Shown: positions 29,415 through 37,477 of the stretch, one piece after another
Layout of the letters: every line of letters starts with the position of its first letter
How positions within the stretch are numbered: position 1 is the first letter of the stretch
Assembly (NCBI GenBank): GCA_028696165.1
Contig: JAQVHQ010000010.1
Span: forward strand, 18,852-82,851
Origin: Lachnospiraceae bacterium
GTDB lineage: Bacteria > Bacillota > Clostridia > Lachnospirales > Lachnospiraceae
Reading direction: 5' to 3'
DNA: 64,000 bases
Notes under the pieces: model-generated
What the model saw: only the letters and a program-made list of their open reading frames with translations
Told to the model about the DNA's origin: nothing
Databases searched by the model: none
Translations under genes and position numbers: made by a program

Positions 29415-29924
29415 TTATCTGCCGCAGCAATATTTATATTTCTTACCGCTTCCGCAAGGACATGGATCATTGCGTCCTACTTTTTTAGTATTCACAACAG
29501 TTCCTGATTTTTTCTGTTCCAGATATAGTTCTTTTTTCTTCTCTGGAGTGAAGATGGTATCCCATGCAGGCAGCTCATATAACCAGTCTGCTTTTGCATC
29601 TACCATGTTTTTATATAATTTTTCTTTATCATAAGCAAGGCTTACTTCTGTATCAAAGTCCATGGTCTCGATTGGATTTGGAGTTACCAGACTGTCATTG
29701 ATTCCATCTAAGAATCCTACCATAGTCATTGGTTCGATTTCATATTTTGCAGCCAGTTCAGTAACAGTACCTTTTACAATTTCCTCTGGATTTGCTAATA
29801 ATTTTTCATAAATTCCTTTTTCAATATTAAAGTAAGAAGCCCAAAACTGCTGCAGTTTTCCTTTATCTGCACTCTGATCATATGCTGCTGCTCTCCACTG
29901 TTCTAAAATTGTCTTCTCTGCCAT
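29415..29924 (-). CDS. SEC-C metal-binding motif protein
   Basis: 169 residues. The C-terminus [20 protein letters not shown] is a canonical SEC-C zinc-binding motif, as found at the tail of SecA and in many stand-alone proteins. The rest is a helical domain ([17 protein letters not shown]...) not recognised beyond conserved clostridial hypothetical proteins. The motif suggests ribosome or nucleic-acid contact, but that is inference. AGAGG lies upstream of the ATG. Confidence 0.82.
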   Translation of the reverse strand: MAEKTILEQWRAAAYDQSADKGKLQQFWASYFNIEKGIYEKLLANPEEIVKGTVTELAAKYEIEPMTMVGFLDGINDSLVTPNPIETMDFDTEVSLAYDKEKLYKNMVDAKADWLYELPAWDTIFTPEKKKELYLEQKKSGTVVNTKKVGRNDPCPCGSGKKYKYCCGR

Positions 29925-30012
29925 CTTTCTTTTACCTCTTTCTATGTTCTTTTCTTATGACCTTACAGGTCTATTACCAGCTCTGTATTTACAGTTCTGC
30001 ATCTTCCGTTAA

Positions 30013-30792
30013 TTATCCTTCTGATATATAACGATTTAAAATTTCTTCATAGGTGCCATCTTCTTTGATATGTTCCAAACCTGCATTGAACATATCTAAA
30101 AATTCCTGGTTTTCACCTTTTATTACAGCCAGTCCAAAGGACGAGCCTGCCACCTTCTCGCCTGCCATACGCAAACCATTTTCCTGTTTGATATCATATC
30201 CCAGTACGGGATAGTTTTCAATACACGCCGCTGTTTTCCCCGAACGGACTGCCTCGTAGACATTCTCCGCTTCCGGATAGGGAATCACTTCAAACTTGTA
30301 TTTGTCAGCAATACTTTCTGCATATTCTGCAGCCTGAGAATCTTTCAGTACAGCAACTTTCTGACTGGCTAATTGCTCATATCCATTTATCTTCGTATCT
30401 GTACTTACAACACCCAAAGCAAGCCCAGATTCAAAATAAGGATTGGATAAATCAAACAATTCTGTCTTTTCCCCTGTAAGGGCGATACCTCCTATAGCGG
30501 CATCAGCTGCTCTATTCTCAAGTTCATCCAGTGACTGATTATATCCCACATAACTGATTTCATACTGAAATCCCTGATCCTCGGCAATTGCTTTTAAAAG
30601 ATCCAAATCAAATCCAGTGTATTGACCTTCCTCATTCTGAAACTCAAAAGGAATGTAATTTGTGTCTGCTGCGATTTTGTAGACTTTATTTTGCAGATTG
30701 GTTCTGCTGTCTGCTCTTCAAGCACATGCGGTAGCCATGGCTGCCATGGTTCCTGCTATAAGTGCTATCTTTATTTTTTTATATGAATTCAC
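30013..30792 (-). pseudogene. Amino-acid ABC transporter solute-binding lipoprotein, interrupted by an in-frame TGA
   Basis: Read from a GTG at 30792 (AGAGG upstream), the frame encodes a lipoprotein signal, MNSYKKIKIALIAGTMAAMA then TACA. It then meets TGA at 30718-30720, two codons after the lipobox cysteine. The same frame continues without further stops as RADSRTNLQNKVYKIAADTN to the natural end at 30013. The mature part is a type-3 family solute-binding domain (GFDLDLLKAIAEDQG, AAIGGIALTGEK). Without the stop it would be about 258 residues, normal size. No permease or ATPase gene is adjacent. It is most simply a recent nonsense pseudogene; a sequence error is possible. Confidence 0.85.
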
Positions 30793-30888
30793 AAAGCAAG
30801 ACCTCTCTTTCTTTTTCATCTGCTTTCTAAATACCGTCTGATTATAGCATATTCTTTTGATGGAGTCAAAAACTAGTATTTTATTCTT

Positions 30889-31116
30889 TTATTTTTTATT
30901 CTCGTCAAATATTCCCCATACTGCAATTCCAATTCCGATGAGAGAAACCGCAATAAAAATATACAGGGCAGGCAGAAGTCCATAATTAGAAAGCGTCCAG
31001 AACGAAGACAATCTTCCATCAACTGTCCAGTCATTCGCCATACTTCCGGCCAAAAGTATTGCGATAGAAATCATTCCAGTCAAAAACATTATTGATCCAC
31101 AAAATACTTTTTTCAT
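30889..31116 (-). CDS. Small two-segment membrane protein
   Basis: 75 residues from the ATG at 31116, chosen because AAGGAGG lies eight bases upstream; the nine codons before it lack a site. It has two hydrophobic segments, about 6-26 (GSIMFLTGMISIAILLAG) and 45-66 (LLPALYIFIAVSLIGIGIAVW), with a short loop containing WTVDGRLSSFW. It is not recognised as a named family. It probably sits in the cytoplasmic membrane and is transcribed on its own. Confidence 0.6.
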   Translation of the reverse strand: MKKVFCGSIMFLTGMISIAILLAGSMANDWTVDGRLSSFWTLSNYGLLPALYIFIAVSLIGIGIAVWGIFDENKK

Positions 31117-31446
31117 AATAAATACCTCCTTATTTGCCTTCATAACTTGTTAATCCGTATTTTACGTTCTTATATGTATTCTACCATATTTCCATTTTTC
31201 TTAATACGATTAAAAGTCTATATTTTATGTTTATTCATCTTGGAATTTCTGTTAAGAAACTTCACTTATCTGCGGGTGACATTTCCCATTTCTCATGTTA
31301 TAATTCACTTTATATACTTAAATCTTTTTCTTTTTGAAATCCGGCAGACTCTTGCCAATTTTTCTACTTATTTAACTTTATTATTTTCTTTATGCAAAGG
31401 TGGTGATGCCTATGATTGTTCCCCTTTTTAATAATTCATTTCTATA
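31117..31446. other. AT-rich gap without a recognisable gene
   Basis: About 330 bp between the small membrane gene and the nuclease remnant. I see no convincing coding frame, RNA gene or terminator; it is T-rich on the plus strand. It probably contains the promoter of the minus-strand gene and eroded sequence upstream of the Rpn remnant. Confidence 0.5.
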
Positions 31447-31995
31447 ATCACATCTAAAATTCACAAAGTCTACACTATCGTCCTTATGGAACATAGTATA
31501 AGTAAATTTCATGATTTTCCTGATACCTATATCCATCGCGGTAAACAGATATTTGACTCAGGGATTTCAATGGATATGCTTCAGGAATATATCTATATTT
31601 CTCTTGATATTTTCAAGGATTTAATTGATTGTCCACAGAATGAATTAGAAGCCTGGCTTGCATTTCTTGCCGCCGATACAATTCAGCAAGTGGATGCAGT
31701 TATTGAAAAATTTCCATACTTCAAAAATCTCAAGGATGATGTTATACTATATGGAGAACATAATCCAAAGGAGGTGCTTGACTTGTATCTGGAAGGGATT
31801 GAAATTTTGGATCAAAATACGTACTTAACCGAAATCAGACAGAATCGTGAGAAACTAAAACAGAATGAAAAAGAGCTTTGTGATTTGAAAACCATGCTTG
31901 CAGAAAAAGATAGTACTCTCGCTGCTAAAGATAGTGCTCTCGCTGCTAAAGAAGCGGAGATTGCCAAGTTAAAAGCGCTTTTAGAAAACAAATAA
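31447..31995 (+). pseudogene. C-terminal remnant of an Rpn / PD-(D/E)XK nuclease-transposase protein
   Basis: The frame opens after a TAA and reads KIHKVYTIVLMEHSISKF, then FPDTYIHRGKQIFDSG, then MDMLQEYIYISLDIFKDL. This matches the C-terminal half of Rpn-type recombination-promoting nucleases, where the catalytic PD-(D/E)XK half would come first. That half is missing, so the first ATG at 31486 is not a native start. The tail is a coiled coil with tandem AAKDSAL-type heptads (DNA repeat unit about 18 bp). It is one of the few plus-strand genes here, consistent with an old insertion. Confidence 0.7.
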
Positions 31996-32073
31996 TATTT
32001 ATCTGTATAACACACTAATAAAGAGGAATACTAACATTAAACAAAAGAAAAATTAGTAATACTATCCTCCCCT

Positions 32074-32122
32074 TAAAAAACAGTCAGGGAAATCTGCAAA
32101 ATGCACGATTTCCCTGACTGTT
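32074..32122 (-). terminator. Intrinsic terminator after the purine genes
   Basis: CAGTCAGGGAAATC (32081-32094) pairs perfectly with GATTTCCCTGACTG (32107-32120). On the minus strand a TTTTTT tract follows. It lies 9 bp after the AICAR transformylase stop and so ends the ZTP-controlled operon. Confidence 0.88.
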
Positions 32123-32128
32123 GCTATT

Positions 32129-33307
32129 TTAGTGATGGAATAAACGAATTCCTGTAAATGCCATAACCATATTGTATTTATTACATGTATCAATAACCAG
32201 GTCATCCCTTACAGAGCCGCCTGGCTGAGCGATATACTCAACGCCGCTCTTATAAGCACGTTCGATATTGTCACTGAATGGGAAGAATGCATCGGATCCT
32301 AATGTTACACCCTTCATCTGATCTAACCATTCTCTCTTTTCTTTCTCAGTAAAGACTTCCGGTTTTTCTTTGAATACTTTCTGCCATGCACCTTCTGCAA
32401 GTACATCCATATATTCTGCTCCGATATATACATCGATAGCATTGTCGCGGTCTGCACGACGAATATTATCTACAAATGGCAGATTCAATACTTTAGGACA
32501 CTGACGAAGGAACCAGTTATCAGCTTTCTGTCCTGCGAGTCTGGTACAATGTACACGTGACTGCTGTCCTGCACCTACTCCGATTGCCTGTCCATCTTTT
32601 ACGAAACATACCGAATTGGACTGTGTATATTTTAAGGTAATCAGTGATACCAGTAAATCTCTCTTTGCAGCTTCTGTCAGATTCTTGTTTTCTGTTACAA
32701 CATTTGCCAGTAATTCATCATTCATGGCAAGTTCATTTCTTCCCTGCTCAAAAGTGATTCCAAATACTTCTTTGTGCTCGATTGGAGCTGGTACGTATTC
32801 AGGATCAATTTTAATTACATTGTAATTTCCGTTTTTCTTAGCTTTTAAGATTTCCAATGCTTCTTTTGTATATCCCGGAGCTATCACACCGTCTGATACT
32901 TCTCTCTTAATAATAGAAGCCGTATCTTTGTCACATTCATCAGATAATGCAATGAAGTCTCCGAATGATGACATTCTGTCAGCGCCTCTGGCTCTTGCAT
33001 ACGCACAAGCCAATGGTGATAATTCACCCATATCATCTACCCAGTAAATCTTTGCAAGTGTCTCATCTAATGGAAGGCCTACTGCTGCTCCTGCCGGAGA
33101 TACATGTTTGAAAGATGTAGCTGCAGGAAGTCCTGTTGCCTTCTTTAATTCTCTTACTAACTGCCATCCGTTAAAAGCATCCAGGAAATTAATATATCCC
33201 GGTCTTCCGCTTAATACTTCGATTGGAAGTTCACGTCCGTCTGCGACATAAATCTGAGATGGTTTCTGGTTTGGGTTACATCCATATTTCAATTCTAATT
33301 CTTTCAT
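32129..33307 (-). CDS. AICAR transformylase (PurH-like, single-domain)
   Basis: 392 residues. It matches only the AICAR-formyltransferase half of PurH: LKYGCNPNQKPSQIYV, then TSFKHVSPAGAAVG, RMSSFGDFIALSD, SVCFVKDGQAIGVGAGQQSR and LGSDAFFPFSDNI. These are the substrate-binding motifs of the formyltransferase fold. The N-terminal IMP cyclohydrolase domain of ordinary bifunctional PurH (about 510 residues) is absent. That activity is supplied by the next gene upstream, 54 bp away. It formylates ZMP (AICAR) with 10-formyl-THF. AGGAGG precedes the ATG. Confidence 0.93.
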   Translation of the reverse strand: MKELELKYGCNPNQKPSQIYVADGRELPIEVLSGRPGYINFLDAFNGWQLVRELKKATGLPAATSFKHVSPAGAAVGLPLDETLAKIYWVDDMGELSPLACAYARARGADRMSSFGDFIALSDECDKDTASIIKREVSDGVIAPGYTKEALEILKAKKNGNYNVIKIDPEYVPAPIEHKEVFGITFEQGRNELAMNDELLANVVTENKNLTEAAKRDLLVSLITLKYTQSNSVCFVKDGQAIGVGAGQQSRVHCTRLAGQKADNWFLRQCPKVLNLPFVDNIRRADRDNAIDVYIGAEYMDVLAEGAWQKVFKEKPEVFTEKEKREWLDQMKGVTLGSDAFFPFSDNIERAYKSGVEYIAQPGGSVRDDLVIDTCNKYNMVMAFTGIRLFHH

Positions 33308-33361
33308 CTTATTTGTTCCTCCTATTTGCTTTCCTACTCTGCATTCACTCTGGTTACAAAC

Positions 33362-34075
33362 TTATTTGTTCTTGTTTACGATTCTGGTTTCATATAACCC
33401 AGTGGCGATGTCAATATAGCGTACAAATAAAGATACTTTGTTGTCTGGATTCAGGTTTGTCCATACCATGTCAGTAAAGGTATCAATATCACCTTCGATA
33501 CCTACCCAGGTCGGTTCTCCTTCAAAGCTTGGAAGTGGATTACCATCACACATATATGTATGGATGAAATGTCCCTCTCCTGCCGGAGCATTTTCATAAG
33601 TAAAAGTATAACGGTTGCAGGAATCCGGATTGCCATTGTTGCTCTTTAAGATAGACATAGCATACTGGAAAGTTCCTCTTTTTACTTCCATCAATCCTGA
33701 AATACGAGGTGTATAGTTTGGTGCATCTGGCTCGAATTCACGGCAGCGTAGAGATTCTTCGAATGTCTGCCCCTGTTTCATGCCATCATATATAGTGTCC
33801 GTCTGGTCACCATTGGTTACGATGGTCTTTTTATCTAATACACGAACTGGTGCATAGATAATCAGACTTGGGTCTGTGAGTTTTGAAGGGTCAAATGCCT
33901 GTGTGCGGATGCCTTCTCCTTCTTCCACGAATACACGGTTACGACTGTTCTCGCTGCGTCCCATGATGAAGTAAGCGGTTACTGCTTTTGTTCCATCCTG
34001 AGAAGTTCCGATGACGATTCCACGTCCCGGGTACGCGTTCTGGCTTAGTTCCTGTGCTAAAGACTGCATTTTCAT
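33362..34075 (-). CDS. IMP cyclohydrolase, PurO-type
   Basis: 237 residues of the IMP-cyclohydrolase family related to archaeal PurO rather than to the PurH N-terminal domain. Seen: NAYPGRGIVIGTSQDGTKAV, YFIMGRSENSRNRVF, GDQTDTIYDGM, APNYTPRISGLM and a C-terminal VSLFVRYIDIATGLYETRI. It closes the ring of FAICAR to give IMP, the last step of purine synthesis. It heads a two-gene operon with the separate transformylase. AAGGAG lies eight bases before the ATG, and a ZTP riboswitch occupies its leader. Confidence 0.9.
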   Translation of the reverse strand: MKMQSLAQELSQNAYPGRGIVIGTSQDGTKAVTAYFIMGRSENSRNRVFVEEGEGIRTQAFDPSKLTDPSLIIYAPVRVLDKKTIVTNGDQTDTIYDGMKQGQTFEESLRCREFEPDAPNYTPRISGLMEVKRGTFQYAMSILKSNNGNPDSCNRYTFTYENAPAGEGHFIHTYMCDGNPLPSFEGEPTWVGIEGDIDTFTDMVWTNLNPDNKVSLFVRYIDIATGLYETRIVNKNK

Positions 34076-34155
34076 GGTTTATTCTCCTTTTTCTTTTTAA
34101 AGTGCATGGTTTGCAGGGTTTTCCGGCCTGAAAATGGAATTTCTATTAAAGACGA

Positions 34156-34203
34156 GAAAAAGCCTGCAATCCGAGCTTCACTTATGCCCAGACGGTCGGC
34201 TTC
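34156..34203 (-). terminator. Expression-platform terminator of the ZTP riboswitch
   Basis: On the minus strand AAGCC (34199-34203) pairs with GGCTT, and GTCTGGGC pairs with GCTCGGAT inside it, followed by TTTTT (34157-34161). The 5' half uses the conserved CCGTCTGGGCA of the aptamer. Folding of the aptamer and of the terminator are therefore mutually exclusive, which gives an ON switch when ZMP/ZTP is bound. Confidence 0.75.
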
Positions 34204-34252
34204 TAGTTTCCTTATACTTCCTGTGGTCAATTCCACTTCCGTCAGTCGTATA
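34184..34252 (-). ncRNA. ZTP (pfl) riboswitch aptamer
   Basis: Read on the minus strand: ACGACTGACGGAAGTGG, then CCACAGGAAG, a linker, and GCCGACCGTCTGGGCA. This is the two-part conserved core of the pfl/ZTP riboswitch, with the 3' CCGCCTGGGCA-type hairpin differing by one base. It lies about 110 nt upstream of the PurO-type gene, whose operon consumes ZMP, so ligand and target fit. The downstream terminator overlaps the 3' core. Confidence 0.88.
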
Positions 34253-34261
34253 ATTAATTTA

Positions 34262-34290
34262 AAGCTATCATGATTTGGGAGAAATGTCAA
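34262..34290 (-). promoter_or_regulatory. Promoter of the purine operon
   Basis: A perfect TTGACA (34285-34290) is followed after 17 bp by TAGCTT (34262-34267) on the minus strand, ten bases before the riboswitch begins. The -10 is weak. A 20-bp tandem repeat abuts the upstream edge of the -35. Confidence 0.55.
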
Positions 34291-34294
34291 GTGG

Positions 34295-34334
34295 GAGATT
34301 TTTTGGTGGAACACGAGATTTTTTGGTGGGAACA
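34295..34334. repeat. Two tandem 20-bp repeats next to the purine promoter
   Basis: GAGATTTTTTGGTGG occurs at 34295-34309 and again at 34315-34329, giving an exact 15-bp match with a 20-bp period. It ends four bases from the -35 box. A period of two helical turns on one DNA face is what a regulator site could look like, but no known purine operator is matched. Confidence 0.5.
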
Positions 34335-34430
34335 CCGCCTGCTCCCTGCCCCTGGGGTTCTAACGCGGAAGGCAATGGGGAGGAAAAGAATGCTTTAACG
34401 CCTTTTATTATAGAACTGTACTTATTTTAA

Positions 34431-35582
34431 CTACATTTGCTTTGTGTCTTCTTTGAGCTCTGTATCTTCATTGTTATCAGTATTTGTATCGCTTGCCGGT
34501 TGTGTTTTTGTGTCCACATTGGTTTTCGAGTCTGGTTTTGATTCCAGCGTTGAGTGATATGGATTTTCTGCCTTTTGATTTTTCTTTTTTATTATTGTTT
34601 TGATTATTTTTTTGATGATAAGTATCAATATTACTGCTACTGCCAGGAATATCAGTATGGATGGAAGGCTGCTTAAGAACCAGAGTGTAAATTCTACTGC
34701 TCCTGTCTTTATTCCATAAAGATTGCTGGATAGTTTTTCTTTGAGACGGCTGCCGAAAGAACGGTCTTCGGTTTTGCTTTCTCTTTCTACTTCATTGACT
34801 CCCATATTTACAGTACTGTAGTCTATCTGGTTATCGTAGGTGCGCAGTTGCGATTCATAGGATTCTAACTGGTAGCGCACATCCGTCAGGCGAGACTGAA
34901 TTGCTATGATATCATCGATAGTCTCCGCTTTTTCCAGCATAGACATTAAGGTTTCCTGTTCTTTTTTCAGTGATTTTATACGACTTTCCGTATCTACATA
35001 GTTTAATGTTACATCATCTACATTTTCACTCTTAGATGTAACACTTCCATTTTCTTCTACAACAGTTACAAAGGCGGCCAGCTTATCTGCCGGAATTCTT
35101 ATGGTATAATATGCATAACGATTCACATTGTAAGCAGCTGAGTTCCCGCTTATATCCGAATGTTCTATGTATCCCCCCAGCTCTTCCACTTTCTTTGTCA
35201 TAGTATCAATAAATGTATCAAACTCTTTCGTCTCAACTTCCAGAGATTCCGTCTTTATTAATTTGCGGTCTTCTCCCTGTCCAACTTCCACACTTGCCGA
35301 TTCAGAAGTAATGTCTCCGCCAGTTCCGCTGTCATCAACCGCATTGGAATCATATTCTACAGATTCTTCCACACCATATTCCGACATAGCCTCTTGCGCA
35401 TAATCTGCCGGCACCGAATCAGCTGTATCAGCAACTGCCATCTGCGTAGATGCAGCCATAGAGCTTGTAGATTCTCCCTTCGCACCGCATCCTGCCACAC
35501 TTCCCATAATTAAACTCACCAACAAAACTATCGAACCTGTTCTCATCCATCTCTTGCTTATACATCCTTTTTTCCTCTTCAT
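34431..35582 (-). CDS. DUF4349 lipoprotein
   Basis: 383 residues from the ATG at 35582 (AAGGAGG eight bases upstream). The lipobox SVAGC has Cys32. A Ser/Asp-rich linker follows, then the DUF4349 domain (RKLIKTESLEVETKEFDTFI, VEELGGYIEHSDISG, YTIRIPADKLAAFV) with a long antiparallel coiled coil around 190-255 (SRIKSLKKEQETLMSML). A strong membrane segment near 305-330 is followed by a Lys-rich cytosolic tail and a polar terminus. It is thus tethered at both ends. The function is unknown. Confidence 0.87.
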   Translation of the reverse strand: MKRKKGCISKRWMRTGSIVLLVSLIMGSVAGCGAKGESTSSMAASTQMAVADTADSVPADYAQEAMSEYGVEESVEYDSNAVDDSGTGGDITSESASVEVGQGEDRKLIKTESLEVETKEFDTFIDTMTKKVEELGGYIEHSDISGNSAAYNVNRYAYYTIRIPADKLAAFVTVVEENGSVTSKSENVDDVTLNYVDTESRIKSLKKEQETLMSMLEKAETIDDIIAIQSRLTDVRYQLESYESQLRTYDNQIDYSTVNMGVNEVERESKTEDRSFGSRLKEKLSSNLYGIKTGAVEFTLWFLSSLPSILIFLAVAVILILIIKKIIKTIIKKKNQKAENPYHSTLESKPDSKTNVDTKTQPASDTNTDNNEDTELKEDTKQM

Positions 35583-35991
35583 AACACAAACCTCCTTTTT
35601 ACTCATCTTCGCGCATAGCTGACAACTCTAACTTGTTATTTTCTCACCATCTAGAGAAATGGGAGTCTTATCTTCTCAAGATTATCTTCCTTCTATATAA
35701 TAACAGTATCGCATACTTCCACTTCTGTTGCACCGTTTTTATCTTTTTTTACAAATCTACAGCAACCAAACAGATATTCAAAATCTGCTTTGCAACTTGC
35801 ACCTACGCCTCATGCAACTTGTAAGGTTAAAATCAGCCAACCAACAACCGCCACCATCTTTTCAACCGCTGCCAACAACCAGCAGCCCACCTGGGTTGGC
35901 TGCGTCCTTTTCCCAAAACAAAAGAGCCCCACCACAGCACCTCAACTGCAGTAAGACTCTCCAATTATTTTAGTAAAAAGCACCCCAAATA
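35583..35991. other. Repeat-containing gap upstream of the DUF4349 gene
   Basis: About 400 bp with no gene. It holds a short derivative of the 166-bp element (35772-35832). It also holds a long-loop inverted repeat, AGCCAACC (35835-35842) with GGTTGGCT (35894-35901), enclosing degenerate CAACCGC/CAACAACC units. The latter may help end the ABC-transporter transcript, which stops at 35992. Confidence 0.5.
35772..35832. repeat. Internally deleted copy of the 166-bp palindromic element
   Basis: AGATATTCAAAATCTGCTTT, then ACTTGCACCTACGCCTCATGC, here shown in part, then CTTGTAAGGTTAAA. It matches both ends of the elements at 58.76 and 60.14 kb but lacks about 95 bp of the central hairpins. Confidence 0.6.
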
Positions 35992-36714
35992 TCAAAGTAC
36001 CTTCGACAAAAACTCCACCAACCGTGGATCCTTCGGATTAGCAAAAAACTCCCCCGGTTCATTCTCTTCCTTCACAACACCTTCATCAATAAATAACACA
36101 CGATTAGCCACCTCTCTGGCGAATCCCATCTCATGTGTAACTACAACCATTGTCATCCCATCCAGAGCCAACTCCTTCATAAGCTCCAAAACCTCACCAA
36201 CCATCTCAGGGTCCAGCGCAGAAGTAGGCTCATCAAAAAGCATCACATCCGGATTCATAGCCAGTGAACGTGCGATAGCAATTCTCTGTTTCTGACCGCC
36301 AGAAAGCATATTCGGATACTCATCCGCCTTTTCCGGAAGGCCAACTCTTTCCAATAATTCCTCAGCCTTTTTATCCGCTTCCGTCTGGCTCATAAGACCT
36401 AACTTAATCGGCGCTAAGGTAATATTTTCCTTAACCGTTTTATGTGGAAACAGATTAAACTGCTGAAACACCATTCCCATTTTCTGACGAATCTTGTTAA
36501 TATCATTTTTTGAATCCGTAATCTTCGTTCCTTCAAACCAGATTTCTCCGCCGGTTGGTTCCTCTAACAGATTCAGACAGCGCAGAAAAGTACTCTTCCC
36601 TGAACCGGAAGGTCCGATAACAACTACCTTCTCACCTTTTTCAATATGCTGGTCAATTCCCTTTAACACTTGATGATCCCCGAAGGACATCTGCAAATTC
36701 TTAGTTATGATCAC
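35992..36714 (-). CDS. Polar amino-acid ABC transporter ATP-binding protein
   Basis: 240 residues from a GTG at 36714 that has AAAGGAGG upstream. Motifs: Walker [11 protein letters not shown]-loop [12 protein letters not shown], signature LSGGQKQR, Walker [15 protein letters not shown], and the switch His in VVVTHEMGF. It is of the GlnQ/HisP type and powers amino-acid uptake. The start overlaps the end of the permease gene by 14 bp. The substrate is not defined; glutamine, cystine and arginine systems all look similar. Confidence 0.92.
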   Translation of the reverse strand: MIITKNLQMSFGDHQVLKGIDQHIEKGEKVVVIGPSGSGKSTFLRCLNLLEEPTGGEIWFEGTKITDSKNDINKIRQKMGMVFQQFNLFPHKTVKENITLAPIKLGLMSQTEADKKAEELLERVGLPEKADEYPNMLSGGQKQRIAIARSLAMNPDVMLFDEPTSALDPEMVGEVLELMKELALDGMTMVVVTHEMGFAREVANRVLFIDEGVVKEENEPGEFFANPKDPRLVEFLSKVL

Positions 36715-37408
36715 TCTTTGCCAGCCTCCTTTCAAAGATACTCAATAATTTGGACAGAATCAACACGATTACCAGATAGACACATGCAGCAATTATGTAC
36801 GGAGGAAGCGGGTCAAAAGTTCTGGTTCCCACAAATCCAGCCATTTTTGTCAAATCATTGATTGCAATTACACTGATAACTGATGTCTCTTTTACTAATA
36901 CAATAAACTCATTACCCAAAGCCGGCAGGATATTTTTAACCGCCTGTGGCAGGATAATATAGCGCATCGTCTGTAGTCCCGTAAATCCCAGAGAACGTCC
37001 CGCTTCCATCTGTCCATAATCCACAGATTCAATACCAGCTCGTACAATCTCTGCCACATACGCTCCTGAATTCAATCCGAAACACACCGCACCTACTACA
37101 ATCGGATTGGTATTTCTGGATGTAAATATCATATAGTAAATAATCATCAGCTGTACCATCAGAGGTGTCCCACGAAATACAGTAATATAGATGGAACAAA
37201 TCTTAGCTAATATTTTTAAAATCACATTCTTAGAACTTTTTGCCGATACTCGAACTGTTGCAACTACGATACCGATGATTACACCAAGTATAACTGCAAA
37301 AAAGGAAATCAGCAAAGTCATCTTCAGACCGTCTAAATATGCCAGATAACGCTGTTCAGGTATCAGTGCATTATAAAATGACTCATATATCTCACGAAGT
37401 TTTTCCAT
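36701..37408 (-). CDS. Polar amino-acid ABC transporter permease
   Basis: 235 residues with about five membrane segments. The N-terminal part [21 protein letters not shown] and the EAA loop [27 protein letters not shown] (quoted in part: [20 protein letters not shown]) are typical of the HisMQ/GlnP permease family. It is the membrane part of the transporter with the adjacent binding protein and ATPase. A hairpin separates it from the binding-protein gene. Confidence 0.93.
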   Translation of the reverse strand: MEKLREIYESFYNALIPEQRYLAYLDGLKMTLLISFFAVILGVIIGIVVATVRVSAKSSKNVILKILAKICSIYITVFRGTPLMVQLMIIYYMIFTSRNTNPIVVGAVCFGLNSGAYVAEIVRAGIESVDYGQMEAGRSLGFTGLQTMRYIILPQAVKNILPALGNEFIVLVKETSVISVIAINDLTKMAGFVGTRTFDPLPPYIIAACVYLVIVLILSKLLSIFERRLAKSDHN

Positions 37409-37420
37409 ATTATCCTCCAG

Positions 37421-37466
37421 GTAATAATAGCCGCCTTATCCCATCCTCAGGAGAAAGCGGCTATAT
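37421..37466 (-). terminator. Intercistronic hairpin between binding-protein and permease genes
   Basis: ATAGCCGC (37427-37434) pairs with GCGGCTAT (37457-37464) around a 22-nt loop, followed on the minus strand by TATTATTA. Hairpins here commonly cause partial termination or protect the upstream mRNA. The binding protein is then made in excess over the permease. Confidence 0.6.
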
Positions 37467-37477
37467 CGCTTTATATC

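Noticed and set aside
30718..30720. TGA read as selenocysteine
   Set aside because: The position after a lipobox cysteine has no known selenoprotein equivalent, and I recognised no bacterial SECIS-like stem-loop right after it. A nonsense change or error is simpler.
34072..34335. Open frame of 87 codons just before the PurO-type gene
   Set aside because: It covers the promoter, ZTP riboswitch and terminator, has no ribosome site, and its N-terminal part simply translates the 20-bp tandem repeat.
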